The position numbers and the translations under genes were made by a program. A stretch of DNA of 64,000 nucleotides from positions 62,001 through 126,000 of IMG/VR virus record IMGVR_UViG_3300032268_000832. The stretch is one strand, 5' to 3'. The number at the start of each line of letters is the position of its first letter. The stretch's first letter is position 1. Shown here piece by piece: positions 18,040 through 26,999 of this stretch. Source of the stretch: a virus. The notes below the pieces were generated by a model, which was given only the letters and a program-made list of their open reading frames with translations, made no database searches and was not told the origin of the DNA.

Positions 18040-18783
18040 TTAAAACGCTTTAATTCTTTTATTTAAATAAGAACGATAATCTTCTTCTTGTTCTTTTTCA
18101 CTTATTAAATAATACAAACCGAAACCATGTTGTTTGTTAAAACTACTAAGACGTTCAGCTCTTATTTTTTGTTTGTATTTATGGTCTTCCATACCTAAAA
18201 ATTTATAATGAAGCATTTTTAAACCATTATGTTGATGAACAACAATATCACCTTCTGGTCTAGCGCTATGACAACCAAAATTATAATTGATGTTTGATAT
18301 TTTATTACAATCAAACATCATTGGTTTGTCTAGCACAGGTGTTCTAACACCTTCTTTAACTTTTTCAAGTAAATTTAATTCTGGTGAAACAATGAAATCT
18401 TCGTCTGCAACCATATGGTAACCTTCTGGTACAAAAAAAGTGATATTTTTTTCTTTTGATTCTTTTAAAAACTCAACCATGTTTTCATGATATAAAAATT
18501 CATCAGTATCACCTAAAATAACATAATCAGCAACACCAACGCTAGACTTCCAAACATGGTTTTTTAATTTAACATGTAACCCATCGTGAAACTCACCTTT
18601 TGAATCGAATGGGATTATATCTGTATTTGAAAAAGATTTAACTATTTCAACACTGTTATCTGTTGAATTGTTATCTAAAATAGTTACTTGTTCGCAAAAT
18701 GACAAATAATGTTTTAATAAATGTGGTAATATGTTAGCCTCGTTGTAACATAAGAAAAAAGCGTGTACTATAGGTTTTTTCAT
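18040..18783 (-). CDS. glycosyltransferase, family 2/92-like
   Basis: The 247-residue protein opens VHAFFLCYNEANILPHLLKH, then TILDNNSTDNSVEIV, and has the acidic site DYVILGDTDEFLYH. The pattern of a DTDEF site followed by a long loop and a basic helix (HKYKQKIRAERLSSF) is that of family 92-like or DUF-type GT-A enzymes. It overlaps the upstream unknown gene by 4 bases. It probably acts in the same glycan pathway as its neighbours. Confidence 0.78.
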   Translation of the reverse strand: MKKPIVHAFFLCYNEANILPHLLKHYLSFCEQVTILDNNSTDNSVEIVKSFSNTDIIPFDSKGEFHDGLHVKLKNHVWKSSVGVADYVILGDTDEFLYHENMVEFLKESKEKNITFFVPEGYHMVADEDFIVSPELNLLEKVKEGVRTPVLDKPMMFDCNKISNINYNFGCHSARPEGDIVVHQHNGLKMLHYKFLGMEDHKYKQKIRAERLSSFNKQHGFGLYYLISEKEQEEDYRSYLNKRIKAF

Positions 18784-19727
18784 TTTTTTAATTTTTTTTC
18801 ATATTTTTTATCTAATTCTTCTACTTTATGTTGTTCTAAAATATCCTTACCATTTATAACAACATCAGATTTAAATTTAATAATATAAAAACCATTAAAC
18901 TCCACAATTTTATCAAATTTAATATTTTCATATCGATACAATAAAAAATCTTCAGAACCGATTGTTTTAAAAGTTAAAAATTCAACAGCTTCAAAATCTA
19001 AAAAAGTACTATGTTTACCGTTAATAACTTTTTTTATTGCTGATAAAAGTAAATTAGTTGTTTTGTTGTATTCGTCTGGGTAACTACTAATATAGAACTC
19101 CAACATTTTTTCTTTTTTATTTATTTTTCTAACATTTAATTTTTTTGTGTAATTTTCAATTAAAAAATTTGGGTAATCGATTCTTTCTATTTTTATAGGT
19201 CTATCACCTTTTTGTGTTGCCATGTGTTCTGTAGCACCTATAGTAGCATGGGAAACGCTGATTAAATTCCCATCATCATCATAATTTTCTAAAACACTAT
19301 CTAATATAGATAATTCTTCATTACCCATAACGTCAGTAGTGTTTAAAGCAATTTCTGTGTTGTCTAAAACCATTTCTAATTTATAATCATCGTAATCGTC
19401 AACTTTTATTTTTTTAAGACCTAATTTTGGATTTTTTTTCGTTGTTTTAACAATTGGCATCCCGTCTTCATCATAACCAATAATTGTCGATTTAACACCT
19501 TCAGTCGCTTTAAGGATTTTATATGTTCTCCATTTTAGATTTAAAACTTCTTGTGTAACAATATTATTTTTCAACGAATGTAAAAGTGTTCCAGTGTCTT
19601 TTTCACTAATAACATTTATATTCTCTTCTAATGAGTTTTTACTTGATAAAATATTTTTTTCTACACCATAAAAACTCATTAATAGCCCCACTATTTTATT
19701 TTTTACCCAATTTATCATATTAATCAT
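18780..19727 (-). CDS. unknown protein in sugar island
   Basis: This 315-residue protein has no recognised family. It is charged, with short repeated motifs such as GYDEDGMPIV and ENYDDDGNLISV in the middle that resemble Asp/Gly calcium-type loops, and a C-terminal Lys-rich helix. The N-terminal 20 residues (WVKNKIVGLLMSFYGV) are weakly amphipathic and could touch a membrane. A second ATG lies three codons in (19718). It overlaps the large glycosyltransferase gene by 8 bases and the family 2/92-like gene by 4, so it is made together with them. Confidence 0.5.
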   Translation of the reverse strand: MINMINWVKNKIVGLLMSFYGVEKNILSSKNSLEENINVISEKDTGTLLHSLKNNIVTQEVLNLKWRTYKILKATEGVKSTIIGYDEDGMPIVKTTKKNPKLGLKKIKVDDYDDYKLEMVLDNTEIALNTTDVMGNEELSILDSVLENYDDDGNLISVSHATIGATEHMATQKGDRPIKIERIDYPNFLIENYTKKLNVRKINKKEKMLEFYISSYPDEYNKTTNLLLSAIKKVINGKHSTFLDFEAVEFLTFKTIGSEDFLLYRYENIKFDKIVEFNGFYIIKFKSDVVINGKDILEQHKVEELDKKYEKKLKK

Positions 19728-21753
19728 TAAATAATTTAATCCATTTATTTATTATTTCTTTGTTTGTTAAACTAGACACTTCATGGTCTGTATTTTCGTT
19801 ACCATAAAATACAGTATTTGTCATGAAACATTCGTCTTTAACTAAACAAGCAACTTCACTTTTAGACGAATGATATACACAACCAATCATGTCATACATA
19901 TCTTGCTTATTATTTAAGAACCCTTTTAAAATAACTTTATCACTCAATAATGGTTTTACCATATTCTCATAATAAACACCATAAGGTTCACCAAATAAAT
20001 AAACCTTATCACATCCGTCAGCTAATGCCCTTTCTATTGAAATATGGGTTTGTTTGTTATCATCAAATGAACCTATGATACCAGCAATTTTTTCTAAACC
20101 AGTTTTGTTTGATGGTTTTAATTCTGTTTTTAAATTAGGTATAATTTCATAAGCGTCATTATAACCACTATGATAATTTTTATGTTTTTCATTTAAAAAT
20201 ACAGCCACATCCCAAAATTTGTTTATATTAGAAACTTCATATAAGTTTTTTTCATGACAAGTAAGAATAACTATACCAGCATTAGGTCTTACTGGTGGTA
20301 CCATAAAATGCATTATCAACCTATCATTTTTATCAACAACAAAATTTTTACTGTCATATAATTCAGATTTACATTTATCTAAATGCCAAGTATGTGGTCC
20401 ATAAAATGTCGCATCATAACCAGATTCATTTAATAAATTTGTTAAATTTATTAACGCTTGTGTCGAACCGCCTTTATCTGACCAACCAGAAACTATTTTT
20501 ACTTTGTTACCGATTAATCTATTTTTTAATTTAAAAAAAGTTTGTTTTTTTAAATTATTAAAATTTTCATTACTTTTTAACGTTTCTATTAAATCGTCTT
20601 CAATTCCATATGTTTTAATTAAATTATCTTTTATAGAATCATTAATCGCTAAATATTTAAAAACATTTTTGTTTTTTATTGGTTCATCTGTGTTAAAATC
20701 GTTAGATGTGATTACGTTAACTACGTCAAAATCTGGGTACAAGTTAGTAAAATGTTCACTTATTTGTTTTTTAATTAGATATAAAAAATCAAAATTAACA
20801 TCTGCTATTTTATACAATGTTTTTTCCTTTGATACCATATCACCATTTTGAGTTTTAAGAACCCATTTCCCATCACCTAGCTTAAATGATGGTGGTTCTT
20901 CAAACGAATATAATTTAACCCCTAATTTTTTAAATTTATTAGCGTTGTTTATATTATAATTTGTTACTAGATGAATATCTGAATTATTTTTAAAACTTTT
21001 TATTATGTCAATAATATTTTTTTCATCATTTGGAGTCATGATAAAACCACTAACCATAATTTTAAGTCTCTGTCCTTGTCTAATAGTTTTTTTTATATTA
21101 GCTGGTAAATTATCTTTAAATTTTTCGGAGAAATTAACTCTGTTTTTTTCCCAAGCTTCGTTAGTCATCCCAATAGATTTGTGATTAACTCTTACTACAG
21201 TAGTAACACCAACCTTAACCCCTTCTATAAAGTTTTCAAACGCAAAAGTTACATCATAAAAATGAAACCCTTCTACATTTTCGTTAAATTGTTTTTTAAT
21301 TCTATTTTTATGTACTGCAAACCAAACACCATCAACAACAACAACTTCTTCTAAGTTTTGACCTAAATCATCACTATAAGTAGATAACCAAGTCTTTCCT
21401 TCGTGCGTGTGCGCGACTCTACCAAACATTTTAGACCTATTTTCCCACCATTGACCAGATACTGGCATGTTTTTACTACCAGCAACACCTATGATGCCAT
21501 ATTCTGGATTTTTACCAAACAATTTAACTAGTTTGTTACCCCATTGTTTAGTTTCCACCGTCAAATCGTCGTGACAGAATACTACTATATCGTATTTCGC
21601 TTGTTTTAAGCCACGATTATACGCGTGAGTTAATGATTCACCATTATTAATGATTTCTATCACCTCGACGTGTTTATGTAAGCCAGAAGACTTAATTAAG
21701 TGTTCTTTATGTTCTGGGTTTGTTTCTCTTGTACAATATACTATACTTACCAT
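19720..21753 (-). CDS. two-domain glycosyltransferase
   Basis: The 677-residue protein joins two domains. Residues 1 to about 230 are a GT-A enzyme of the Glyco_tranf_2_5 kind (MVSIVYCTRETNPEHKEH, IVVFCHDDLTV, VDGVWFAVHKNRIKKQF). Residues about 420-677 look like a GT-B enzyme (KVKIVSGWSDKGGSTQALIN, then strand-helix units with KVYLFGEPYGVYYENM and a CLVKDECFMTNTVFYGN end). The linker of about 190 residues is unassigned. A single chain may perform two successive transfers. It sits directly after the GMP reductase-family gene. Confidence 0.8.
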   Translation of the reverse strand: MVSIVYCTRETNPEHKEHLIKSSGLHKHVEVIEIINNGESLTHAYNRGLKQAKYDIVVFCHDDLTVETKQWGNKLVKLFGKNPEYGIIGVAGSKNMPVSGQWWENRSKMFGRVAHTHEGKTWLSTYSDDLGQNLEEVVVVDGVWFAVHKNRIKKQFNENVEGFHFYDVTFAFENFIEGVKVGVTTVVRVNHKSIGMTNEAWEKNRVNFSEKFKDNLPANIKKTIRQGQRLKIMVSGFIMTPNDEKNIIDIIKSFKNNSDIHLVTNYNINNANKFKKLGVKLYSFEEPPSFKLGDGKWVLKTQNGDMVSKEKTLYKIADVNFDFLYLIKKQISEHFTNLYPDFDVVNVITSNDFNTDEPIKNKNVFKYLAINDSIKDNLIKTYGIEDDLIETLKSNENFNNLKKQTFFKLKNRLIGNKVKIVSGWSDKGGSTQALINLTNLLNESGYDATFYGPHTWHLDKCKSELYDSKNFVVDKNDRLIMHFMVPPVRPNAGIVILTCHEKNLYEVSNINKFWDVAVFLNEKHKNYHSGYNDAYEIIPNLKTELKPSNKTGLEKIAGIIGSFDDNKQTHISIERALADGCDKVYLFGEPYGVYYENMVKPLLSDKVILKGFLNNKQDMYDMIGCVYHSSKSEVACLVKDECFMTNTVFYGNENTDHEVSSLTNKEIINKWIKLFND

Positions 21754-21756
21754 GTA

Positions 21757-22752
21757 TTATTTATTAAAACGATTATAAGCGTTGTCGCTTATTTTTATTG
21801 TATCAGCTTTCCCAATAAATTGAGCTAGGGTTTTAGTATTAGAATAACTCATCGCTGAACGAAGATAATCTTCAAAATTATTAACCCATTGTTTTAGGTT
21901 ATATTCAACCTTTCTAAATCTAACAACACCTTCAGACGTTGTTAATTCTTTTTTACCCCATTTTTTTTGAACTTCTTTGGTACTCATACCTCTGAATTTC
22001 TTATATACAGTAATTTTATTTTTATAACATAAATTAGCAATTCTTTGTGGTATCCATATTTTTTTGAACAAATAGTTTTCACCACAAGAATCGATAGCTT
22101 TGTTAAAAAGACTACCAACCATAACAAAGTTAGCACCTAACGCCAATGCTTTTATAACATCTGAATAATTTTGCATACCACCATCTGCTACAATATACGC
22201 TGCATCATCATATGTTTTAGCTATATCATAACATTCTTTAATCAAAGACGCCATAGGGTAACCAACACCAGTATGTACTGTTGTACTACAACCACCACCA
22301 TTTCCGATACCAATCCTAACAAAATCAGCGCCAGCTAAGGATAATTTTTCATAGGTTTTAGGGTTAGCAACATTACCAACCATTAAAATCAAATTAGGAT
22401 AATTCTCTTTTGTTTTTTTAACAGTTTCTAAAAGCTTACCCATATGACCATTTGCAATATCAATTAAATAAAAACCAGTTTGATTTAATTCTTTTTTATC
22501 AAACAATTCATCAAATTCAGATAATGAAAAAGACATAAAACCAGTTGTGTTTTTTTCACCTCTAGGTGAACATGTGATAATTTTTAACCCATCATATAGT
22601 TTTTCATTATTTTCATCGATAACAGAATCCATTGGTGCTGTTATTAGTGGTAAATAACCATTAATAAACGGTTCTACTTCTTTTCTACTATCTATTTTAG
22701 ATGTTATAGAAGGTTTGATTAAAATATCGTTAAAATCGAATTTTGTTGCCAT
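21757..22752 (-). CDS. guaC: GMP reductase / IMP dehydrogenase family enzyme
   Basis: The 331-residue protein is a TIM-barrel of the IMPDH/GMPR family without the CBS domains of IMPDH. It has LPLITAPMDSV at the N-terminus, the flexible catalytic loop GIGNGGGCSTTVHTGVGYP with catalytic C155, and VADGGMQNYSDVIKALALGA. The TGVGYP segment resembles GMP reductase more than IMPDH. GMP reductase makes IMP from GMP; IMPDH makes XMP, toward GTP. Which way this one works decides whether it feeds or drains GDP-sugar synthesis. It is followed by dUTPase, so nucleotide metabolism is the safe call. Confidence 0.82.
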   Translation of the reverse strand: MATKFDFNDILIKPSITSKIDSRKEVEPFINGYLPLITAPMDSVIDENNEKLYDGLKIITCSPRGEKNTTGFMSFSLSEFDELFDKKELNQTGFYLIDIANGHMGKLLETVKKTKENYPNLILMVGNVANPKTYEKLSLAGADFVRIGIGNGGGCSTTVHTGVGYPMASLIKECYDIAKTYDDAAYIVADGGMQNYSDVIKALALGANFVMVGSLFNKAIDSCGENYLFKKIWIPQRIANLCYKNKITVYKKFRGMSTKEVQKKWGKKELTTSEGVVRFRKVEYNLKQWVNNFEDYLRSAMSYSNTKTLAQFIGKADTIKISDNAYNRFNK

Positions 22753-22753
22753 A

Positions 22754-23329
22754 TTATTTTATACCTGTACTACCAAAACCACCAGAATTTCTTTCAGTGT
22801 TTTCATTTATTTCTTTAACTGTATTTAAAGTTAACACATTTTTACCAATAACTGAAGCGATAACACCTTGTGCTATTCTATCTCCATTTTCAACATAAAA
22901 TTCATTTAAACCATGGTTGATTAGGATTACTTTAATTTCACCTCTGTAATCAGCATCTACAGTTCCTGGGGAATTCAAAACACAAACTTGATTCTTAGCA
23001 GCTAAACCACTTCTACTTCTAACTTGAATTTCAAACCCTTCTGGTAATTCAAAATATAAACCAGTTGGTATGATAGCGAAACCTCCTTGTGGTGACAACT
23101 TAATAGTTTCTGTTAAATTAGCTCTAAGGTCAAACCCAGAAGACCCAGATGTTGCATATTCTGGGTCTGGGTTTGTTGATTCGTTTTTAAAATTAACATT
23201 AAATTTAAAAGGGTTTTCATTTGTTAAATTTTTTTGAGAAAACTCTGAATTAAAATCTTCTTCAGTGTATGGGTCATTAGGGTCAATCATCCTAAGAACT
23301 TTTTCACGCATGTATTCTATATTAAACAT
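22754..23329 (-). CDS. dut: dUTPase
   Basis: With ATG 23329-23327 the protein has 191 residues; a 201-residue form would need a TTG and overlap the next gene. All five trimeric dUTPase motifs are present: SGFDLRA (64-70), RSRSGLA (104-110), GTVDADYRGEI (122-132), GDRIAQ (149-154) and the C-terminal RNSGGFGSTG (180-189). It hydrolyses dUTP to dUMP, keeping uracil out of phage DNA. The first 55 residues form an extension that ordinary dUTPases lack. It is one base after the HD-like gene. Confidence 0.95.
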   Translation of the reverse strand: MFNIEYMREKVLRMIDPNDPYTEEDFNSEFSQKNLTNENPFKFNVNFKNESTNPDPEYATSGSSGFDLRANLTETIKLSPQGGFAIIPTGLYFELPEGFEIQVRSRSGLAAKNQVCVLNSPGTVDADYRGEIKVILINHGLNEFYVENGDRIAQGVIASVIGKNVLTLNTVKEINENTERNSGGFGSTGIK

Positions 23330-23330
23330 A

Positions 23331-23891
23331 TTATTCAGATTTTTCGTGTTTAATTGCAAAAATGTTAGCCATTTTTAATAATTCACCAAGAGTGGTGTTA
23401 TGATATTGTGCCATTTGGTCATCAGTTTTATCAAACATTAAAATAGCAGCGTATTCTTCATCTGTAAACTTAACACCGTTAGATAACGCATAGTAAATAC
23501 TTCTTTCACTAACACGCATTGAAACTAAGTTATTATTAAAGTCATACATTTTACCTTGGTTTTTTCGGTGCCATTCTGAATCACATGGTACGTATAAATT
23601 TGCCTTACCAATTTGGTGAAGTAAACAAATTTTAAGTAATGATGCTTGGTTTACTTGTTTATCCTCAGGTAACGCATTATTAAAACGGACAGCGTAAAAC
23701 GCGACTCTAAGTAAATGGTCAACAAGACCACCTTCAAAGGCATTATGTAAGCTGTCCATTGTAGATGCTGGGGCTTTTATGAAAGATTCACCCAAAAATT
23801 TCATGAGTTCATCTGTCATGAACTCATACTTTGTTGCTGTTTCAAAATATTTTTTAGTATTAGAAACAATTTTTTCTTGTGTTAAAGACAT
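23331..23891 (-). CDS. HD-fold protein with altered metal motif
   Basis: The 186-residue, helical protein resembles HD-superfamily phosphohydrolases: FEGGLVDHLLRVAFYAV provides the first metal His (H59) and CLLHQIGK is at the HD motif. The motif reads H92-Q93 rather than His-Asp, so the usual metal ligand is missing. Phage HD proteins are often nucleotide hydrolases; this copy may be non-catalytic or use another ligand. It is the first gene after a host-type promoter at 23926-23957 and leads dut and guaC, which fits nucleotide metabolism. Confidence 0.6.
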   Translation of the reverse strand: MSLTQEKIVSNTKKYFETATKYEFMTDELMKFLGESFIKAPASTMDSLHNAFEGGLVDHLLRVAFYAVRFNNALPEDKQVNQASLLKICLLHQIGKANLYVPCDSEWHRKNQGKMYDFNNNLVSMRVSERSIYYALSNGVKFTDEEYAAILMFDKTDDQMAQYHNTTLGELLKMANIFAIKHEKSE

Positions 23892-23925
23892 TGATTTTAT
23901 ATTAAATAATTGTTATTCGTTTTTA

Positions 23926-23957
23926 CAAATATACGCATAAAAAACATAAAAATCAAT
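23926..23957 (-). promoter_or_regulatory. host-type (Bacteroidota) promoter
   Basis: The minus strand has ATTG at 23957-23954, 20 bases, then TATATTTG at 23933-23926. It lies 34 bases before the ATG of the HD-like gene and would start the HD-dut-guaC-sugar operon. Confidence 0.65.
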
Positions 23958-23981
23958 GTTTTTTTTAAAATATTTATTTAA

Positions 23982-24344
23982 TTAAGACCTTGTCATACCA
24001 GATGTGACAGTATCCCCATCCTCTTCTAATTTATCTTGTTTTAATGTTTTTTGGATAAAAGATTCTCTTAGTTCTTCAATTTCTTTTTTATAGTCTTTAG
24101 CTTGAGTATTTAAAGCGTGCTTAACAACAGCGTTTTCATGACCTTTGATTTCAATTTTATCCATAATATTTTTAATTCTGGATGGGTCAAAAGAACCAAA
24201 GTTTGTTGTTTTTTGTTTTGGCTCTTCAAACAATAAAGGTCTATTTGATTTTACTTCTGAAATTTTAATATCTTCTTTTTCCTCATCTTTTAACATTTCA
24301 ATCATGAAATTTAAAAGCATTTTTACATCATCTTTTCTAGACAT
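23982..24344 (-). CDS. small charged protein, unknown
   Basis: The 120-residue protein is highly charged and predicted helical, with an N-terminal helix (KMLLNFMIEMLKDEEKEDI) and a C-terminal coiled-coil-like region (AKDYKKEIEELRESF). No family is recognised. Its start overlaps the end of the glycosyltransferase gene 24323-25582 by 22 bases, so translation is probably coupled. It could be a small regulator or assembly factor. Confidence 0.5.
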   Translation of the reverse strand: MSRKDDVKMLLNFMIEMLKDEEKEDIKISEVKSNRPLLFEEPKQKTTNFGSFDPSRIKNIMDKIEIKGHENAVVKHALNTQAKDYKKEIEELRESFIQKTLKQDKLEEDGDTVTSGMTRS

Positions 24345-25582
24345 AGTTCTGATTTTTTATTTTTTGTTAATTGTAAATATAATTCTCTTCTTTGTCCAGT
24401 AACACTTTCCATTGAATAAACATCTTTTACAGTATTGTATAAGTTTTCTTGTAAAACAGAAATCATATCTGGGTTTTGAATAAGTTTTTTAAGTGAAGAA
24501 TACCAGTCTTTGTGGTTTTTTCTAGTTTCAATAAGAATACCGTTGGCTGTTTTATCAAATTCACCACCAAACTTAATCGCGTTGGTTAAATCTAATTTAT
24601 AAGGTCCAAAATCTTGTGCAATAATTGCTTTATGGTGAAAACCAGCTTCAATTACTTTTAATTGACTTTTAACTTTATTAAAAACATTTTCTTCTAATGG
24701 TGCCAAAGAAATATCAAACAAATTATAGTTTGAAGCGTAAGTTGAAATTGGTTTTGTCCAAACTCTTCTATATGGTTCGTTAGCGATATTTGGGAATTCA
24801 TCCTGTGTAAATCTCATTAAAAAGTTTTTATATTCTGGACTAACAATATTGTAATTATCAGTAAAGATTTTTTCATAACGATACCAAACGCTTTCCATAG
24901 GTGTTATTGCTCTAACTTTTTGTTCACCAGTATTTGTGTCAATATCAGTATGTGTACCTCTAGTATCAAAACCACACAATACAAATTGTACTTTATCGAT
25001 AAGGTTATCACTTTTTAATTTTGAAACAACACCACTAAGAATTTCTAAATCTTTTAAGTGAGAAGAACCACCTAACCATCCAATTCTAATTCTATCAGAT
25101 TTTTCTAAATTGGGTGTAAATTGTTTTTCTTTTGGGTCAACAGCGTTAGGGATTACAAATACATTTTTATTGTATTTTTTAATCTCATCAGCAAATAACG
25201 GTGTTGTTGTCGTTACATTTCTAGCAACTTTAATATTATCTAATATTTTTTTATCTAGACCAGCTGATTTAATAATATGATAAGCTGGGTGGTGAGTACC
25301 TGGAGCCCAATAATCATCCAAATCCATAATACTAATAATCCCTAGACTATCTAATTTATCTAACAATTGAGGCATTGTTTCATAAGACCCTAATGTTCTA
25401 TGGTAATGAATAACATCATATTGTTTTAACCATTCATCATCATTTAATTGTGGTTCATAATCGATATCGATTGAAAATTCATCTGAATATAATGTTTCTA
25501 ATGCGATGTGTGGATTTGTAGAACGAAAATAACCAACCCCAGTTCTATCTGAGGGTACTACTAAAACTTTAATTTTTTTCAT
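24323..25582 (-). CDS. GT-B glycosyltransferase, group 1-like
   Basis: The 419-residue protein has GT-B character: an N-terminal KIKVLVVPSDRTGVGYFRST, DVIHYHRTLGSYETMPQLL with a DLDDYW segment, FVIPNAVDP (interdomain linker), IRIGWLGGSSHLKDLEIL at the start of the donor domain and ISLAPLEENVFNKVKSQLK with an E/K-rich donor site. Its relatives occur in many large phages as glycosyltransferases of unknown substrate. It stands alone after the terminator at 25643-25671, without a clear promoter. Confidence 0.78.
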   Translation of the reverse strand: MKKIKVLVVPSDRTGVGYFRSTNPHIALETLYSDEFSIDIDYEPQLNDDEWLKQYDVIHYHRTLGSYETMPQLLDKLDSLGIISIMDLDDYWAPGTHHPAYHIIKSAGLDKKILDNIKVARNVTTTTPLFADEIKKYNKNVFVIPNAVDPKEKQFTPNLEKSDRIRIGWLGGSSHLKDLEILSGVVSKLKSDNLIDKVQFVLCGFDTRGTHTDIDTNTGEQKVRAITPMESVWYRYEKIFTDNYNIVSPEYKNFLMRFTQDEFPNIANEPYRRVWTKPISTYASNYNLFDISLAPLEENVFNKVKSQLKVIEAGFHHKAIIAQDFGPYKLDLTNAIKFGGEFDKTANGILIETRKNHKDWYSSLKKLIQNPDMISVLQENLYNTVKDVYSMESVTGQRRELYLQLTKNKKSELCLEKMM

Positions 25583-25642
25583 AAAAATATTTTAAAACTT
25601 TTTTATTAATTTTAAATATATTAAAGTTAAAATAATAGTAAA

Positions 25643-25671
25643 TAAAAAAGGGGTAAAATACCCCTTTTTTT
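25643..25671 (-). terminator. strong rho-independent terminator
   Basis: A 12-bp perfect stem (AAAAAAGGGGTA / TACCCCTTTTTT) closes a 3-base loop, followed by a T run on the minus strand. It abuts the stop of 25671-26282 and would end the late operon that starts near 28394. Confidence 0.85.
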
Positions 25672-26282
25672 TAATTTTTTCTTTTTGTTTGTATTTTACC
25701 TTCTTTAATTAAAGTGTTTATGGTTTTTTTAATAGTTTCTTCTGTAACTGTTTTATCATAAACTTGTTTAAAAAATCGGTTAATCGATTCGTCAATCATA
25801 TTTTGTAAATCAACTCTACTAATTGTTATCATTTCAGAATTTTCACTTTCTCTTAAAACTTTTCTTTGTCCAATTTCATTAGGTTTTCTAATAGTAGCAC
25901 CTGTTAATTTAGCTATTGCTTCCGCGCTAACTTTTGAAGGTGGTCCACTAAGTCTAGGGATTGGGTTTTTTAACATAGCTTCTTTTACAATTGGTGGTAA
26001 ATTAGATGCCATGATTTGTTCTGCTGTATAATTATTATTTGAGATAACACTATTGGTATTAGTTTGATGATTTTCATACAACGGTTCTTTTTCATCAGAT
26101 TCATTATATATTGGGCTATCATCAAACATAGATTGATTATAAGATTCTCTAGGGTCAAAATCCCTACCTTTAGTCGCTTTCTTTTCAGGTTCTCTGGATT
26201 CAACGACATTCATCACTTGTTTAGCTTTATTTAATATACCAAGTCTTTCTAATGCACTTACGTCAACTGGTTTTGGGTCCAT
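25671..26282 (-). CDS. unknown late protein
   Basis: The 203-residue protein has a low-complexity acidic middle (residues about 40-90) and helical ends; the C-terminal 50 residues (ISRVDLQNMIDESINRFFKQ, then a Lys-rich tail) look like an oligomerisation or binding helix. No family is recognised. It is the last gene of a late operon, ending directly at a strong terminator. A virion or scaffold role is possible but not shown. Confidence 0.5.
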   Translation of the reverse strand: MDPKPVDVSALERLGILNKAKQVMNVVESREPEKKATKGRDFDPRESYNQSMFDDSPIYNESDEKEPLYENHQTNTNSVISNNNYTAEQIMASNLPPIVKEAMLKNPIPRLSGPPSKVSAEAIAKLTGATIRKPNEIGQRKVLRESENSEMITISRVDLQNMIDESINRFFKQVYDKTVTEETIKKTINTLIKEGKIQTKRKN

Positions 26283-26285
26283 ATT

Positions 26286-26987
26286 TTATTTATTTAATTC
26301 TAAATTATTTTCATCATCTTCTTCTGGTTCAACTATTGGTTCAACTGGTTTAGGAACTGGTTTAGGTACAACTCTTTTCATTGGTCTAACCACTGGTTTA
26401 GGTTGTTTGGCTGGTTTAGTTTCTGGACCCACTTGTGGTTTTGCAGTTTGAGATTGTGTAACAGGTGTACCAACTTTTGGAAATAAACTTTGTTGTGTTT
26501 TTTCCATTTTTTTGGTAGTACTTGGTGAATACACGTAATCAAATTGTGCTATAGTTGGTGTTGAAGCAACTGAACTTGAGCGATTACCATCTTTATTAAA
26601 TTTAAATTTAGGTTGATAAAAAGGAACTTTAGTTATTTTTAAATTCGACATTTTAGCTAAATTAAATTTTTTCCAACCTTCAAAACTTTCAATATTACCA
26701 GTTCTTGGGTTGACACCTCTTTCCATCCCATCTCTACTTATTTGATAAGCATCGATTAAGTCATTAGCTATGGGTTTTTTTGTTGAAATGTTTCTTTGAT
26801 GTATTTGAACGAATCTGTTTGATGTGTTACCGTAATCATCAGTATAATCAAATGAAACATGATAAAACTTACCATTATCACCAGCCAATATTTTTTCAAT
26901 ATCACTAACAGGAACCGCTTCTAAAAGCTGAACCGCATTAAAAATTTCTTCTAATATAATGTTTTGATAAATATTGTAAAGTTTCAT
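26286..26987 (-). CDS. tagged protein with WYL-like barrel and Pro-rich tail
   Basis: The 233-residue protein starts MKLYNIYQNIILEEIFNAVQLLEA, with ILE (residues 11-13) and LLE-A (21-24), (L/I)-x-E sites like T4 prohead protease sites. Residues about 38-115 (FYHVSFDYTDDYG; LIDAYQISRDGMERGVN; GWKKFNLAKM) resemble the small beta-barrel seen in WYL-type domains. The last 70 residues are Pro/Lys/Val-rich repeats ending in an acidic run. It is in a late operon. The domain call is weak; the start tag supports a head-internal protein. Confidence 0.5.
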   Translation of the reverse strand: MKLYNIYQNIILEEIFNAVQLLEAVPVSDIEKILAGDNGKFYHVSFDYTDDYGNTSNRFVQIHQRNISTKKPIANDLIDAYQISRDGMERGVNPRTGNIESFEGWKKFNLAKMSNLKITKVPFYQPKFKFNKDGNRSSSVASTPTIAQFDYVYSPSTTKKMEKTQQSLFPKVGTPVTQSQTAKPQVGPETKPAKQPKPVVRPMKRVVPKPVPKPVEPIVEPEEDDENNLELNK

Positions 26988-26999
26988 GTTTTATTTTTT

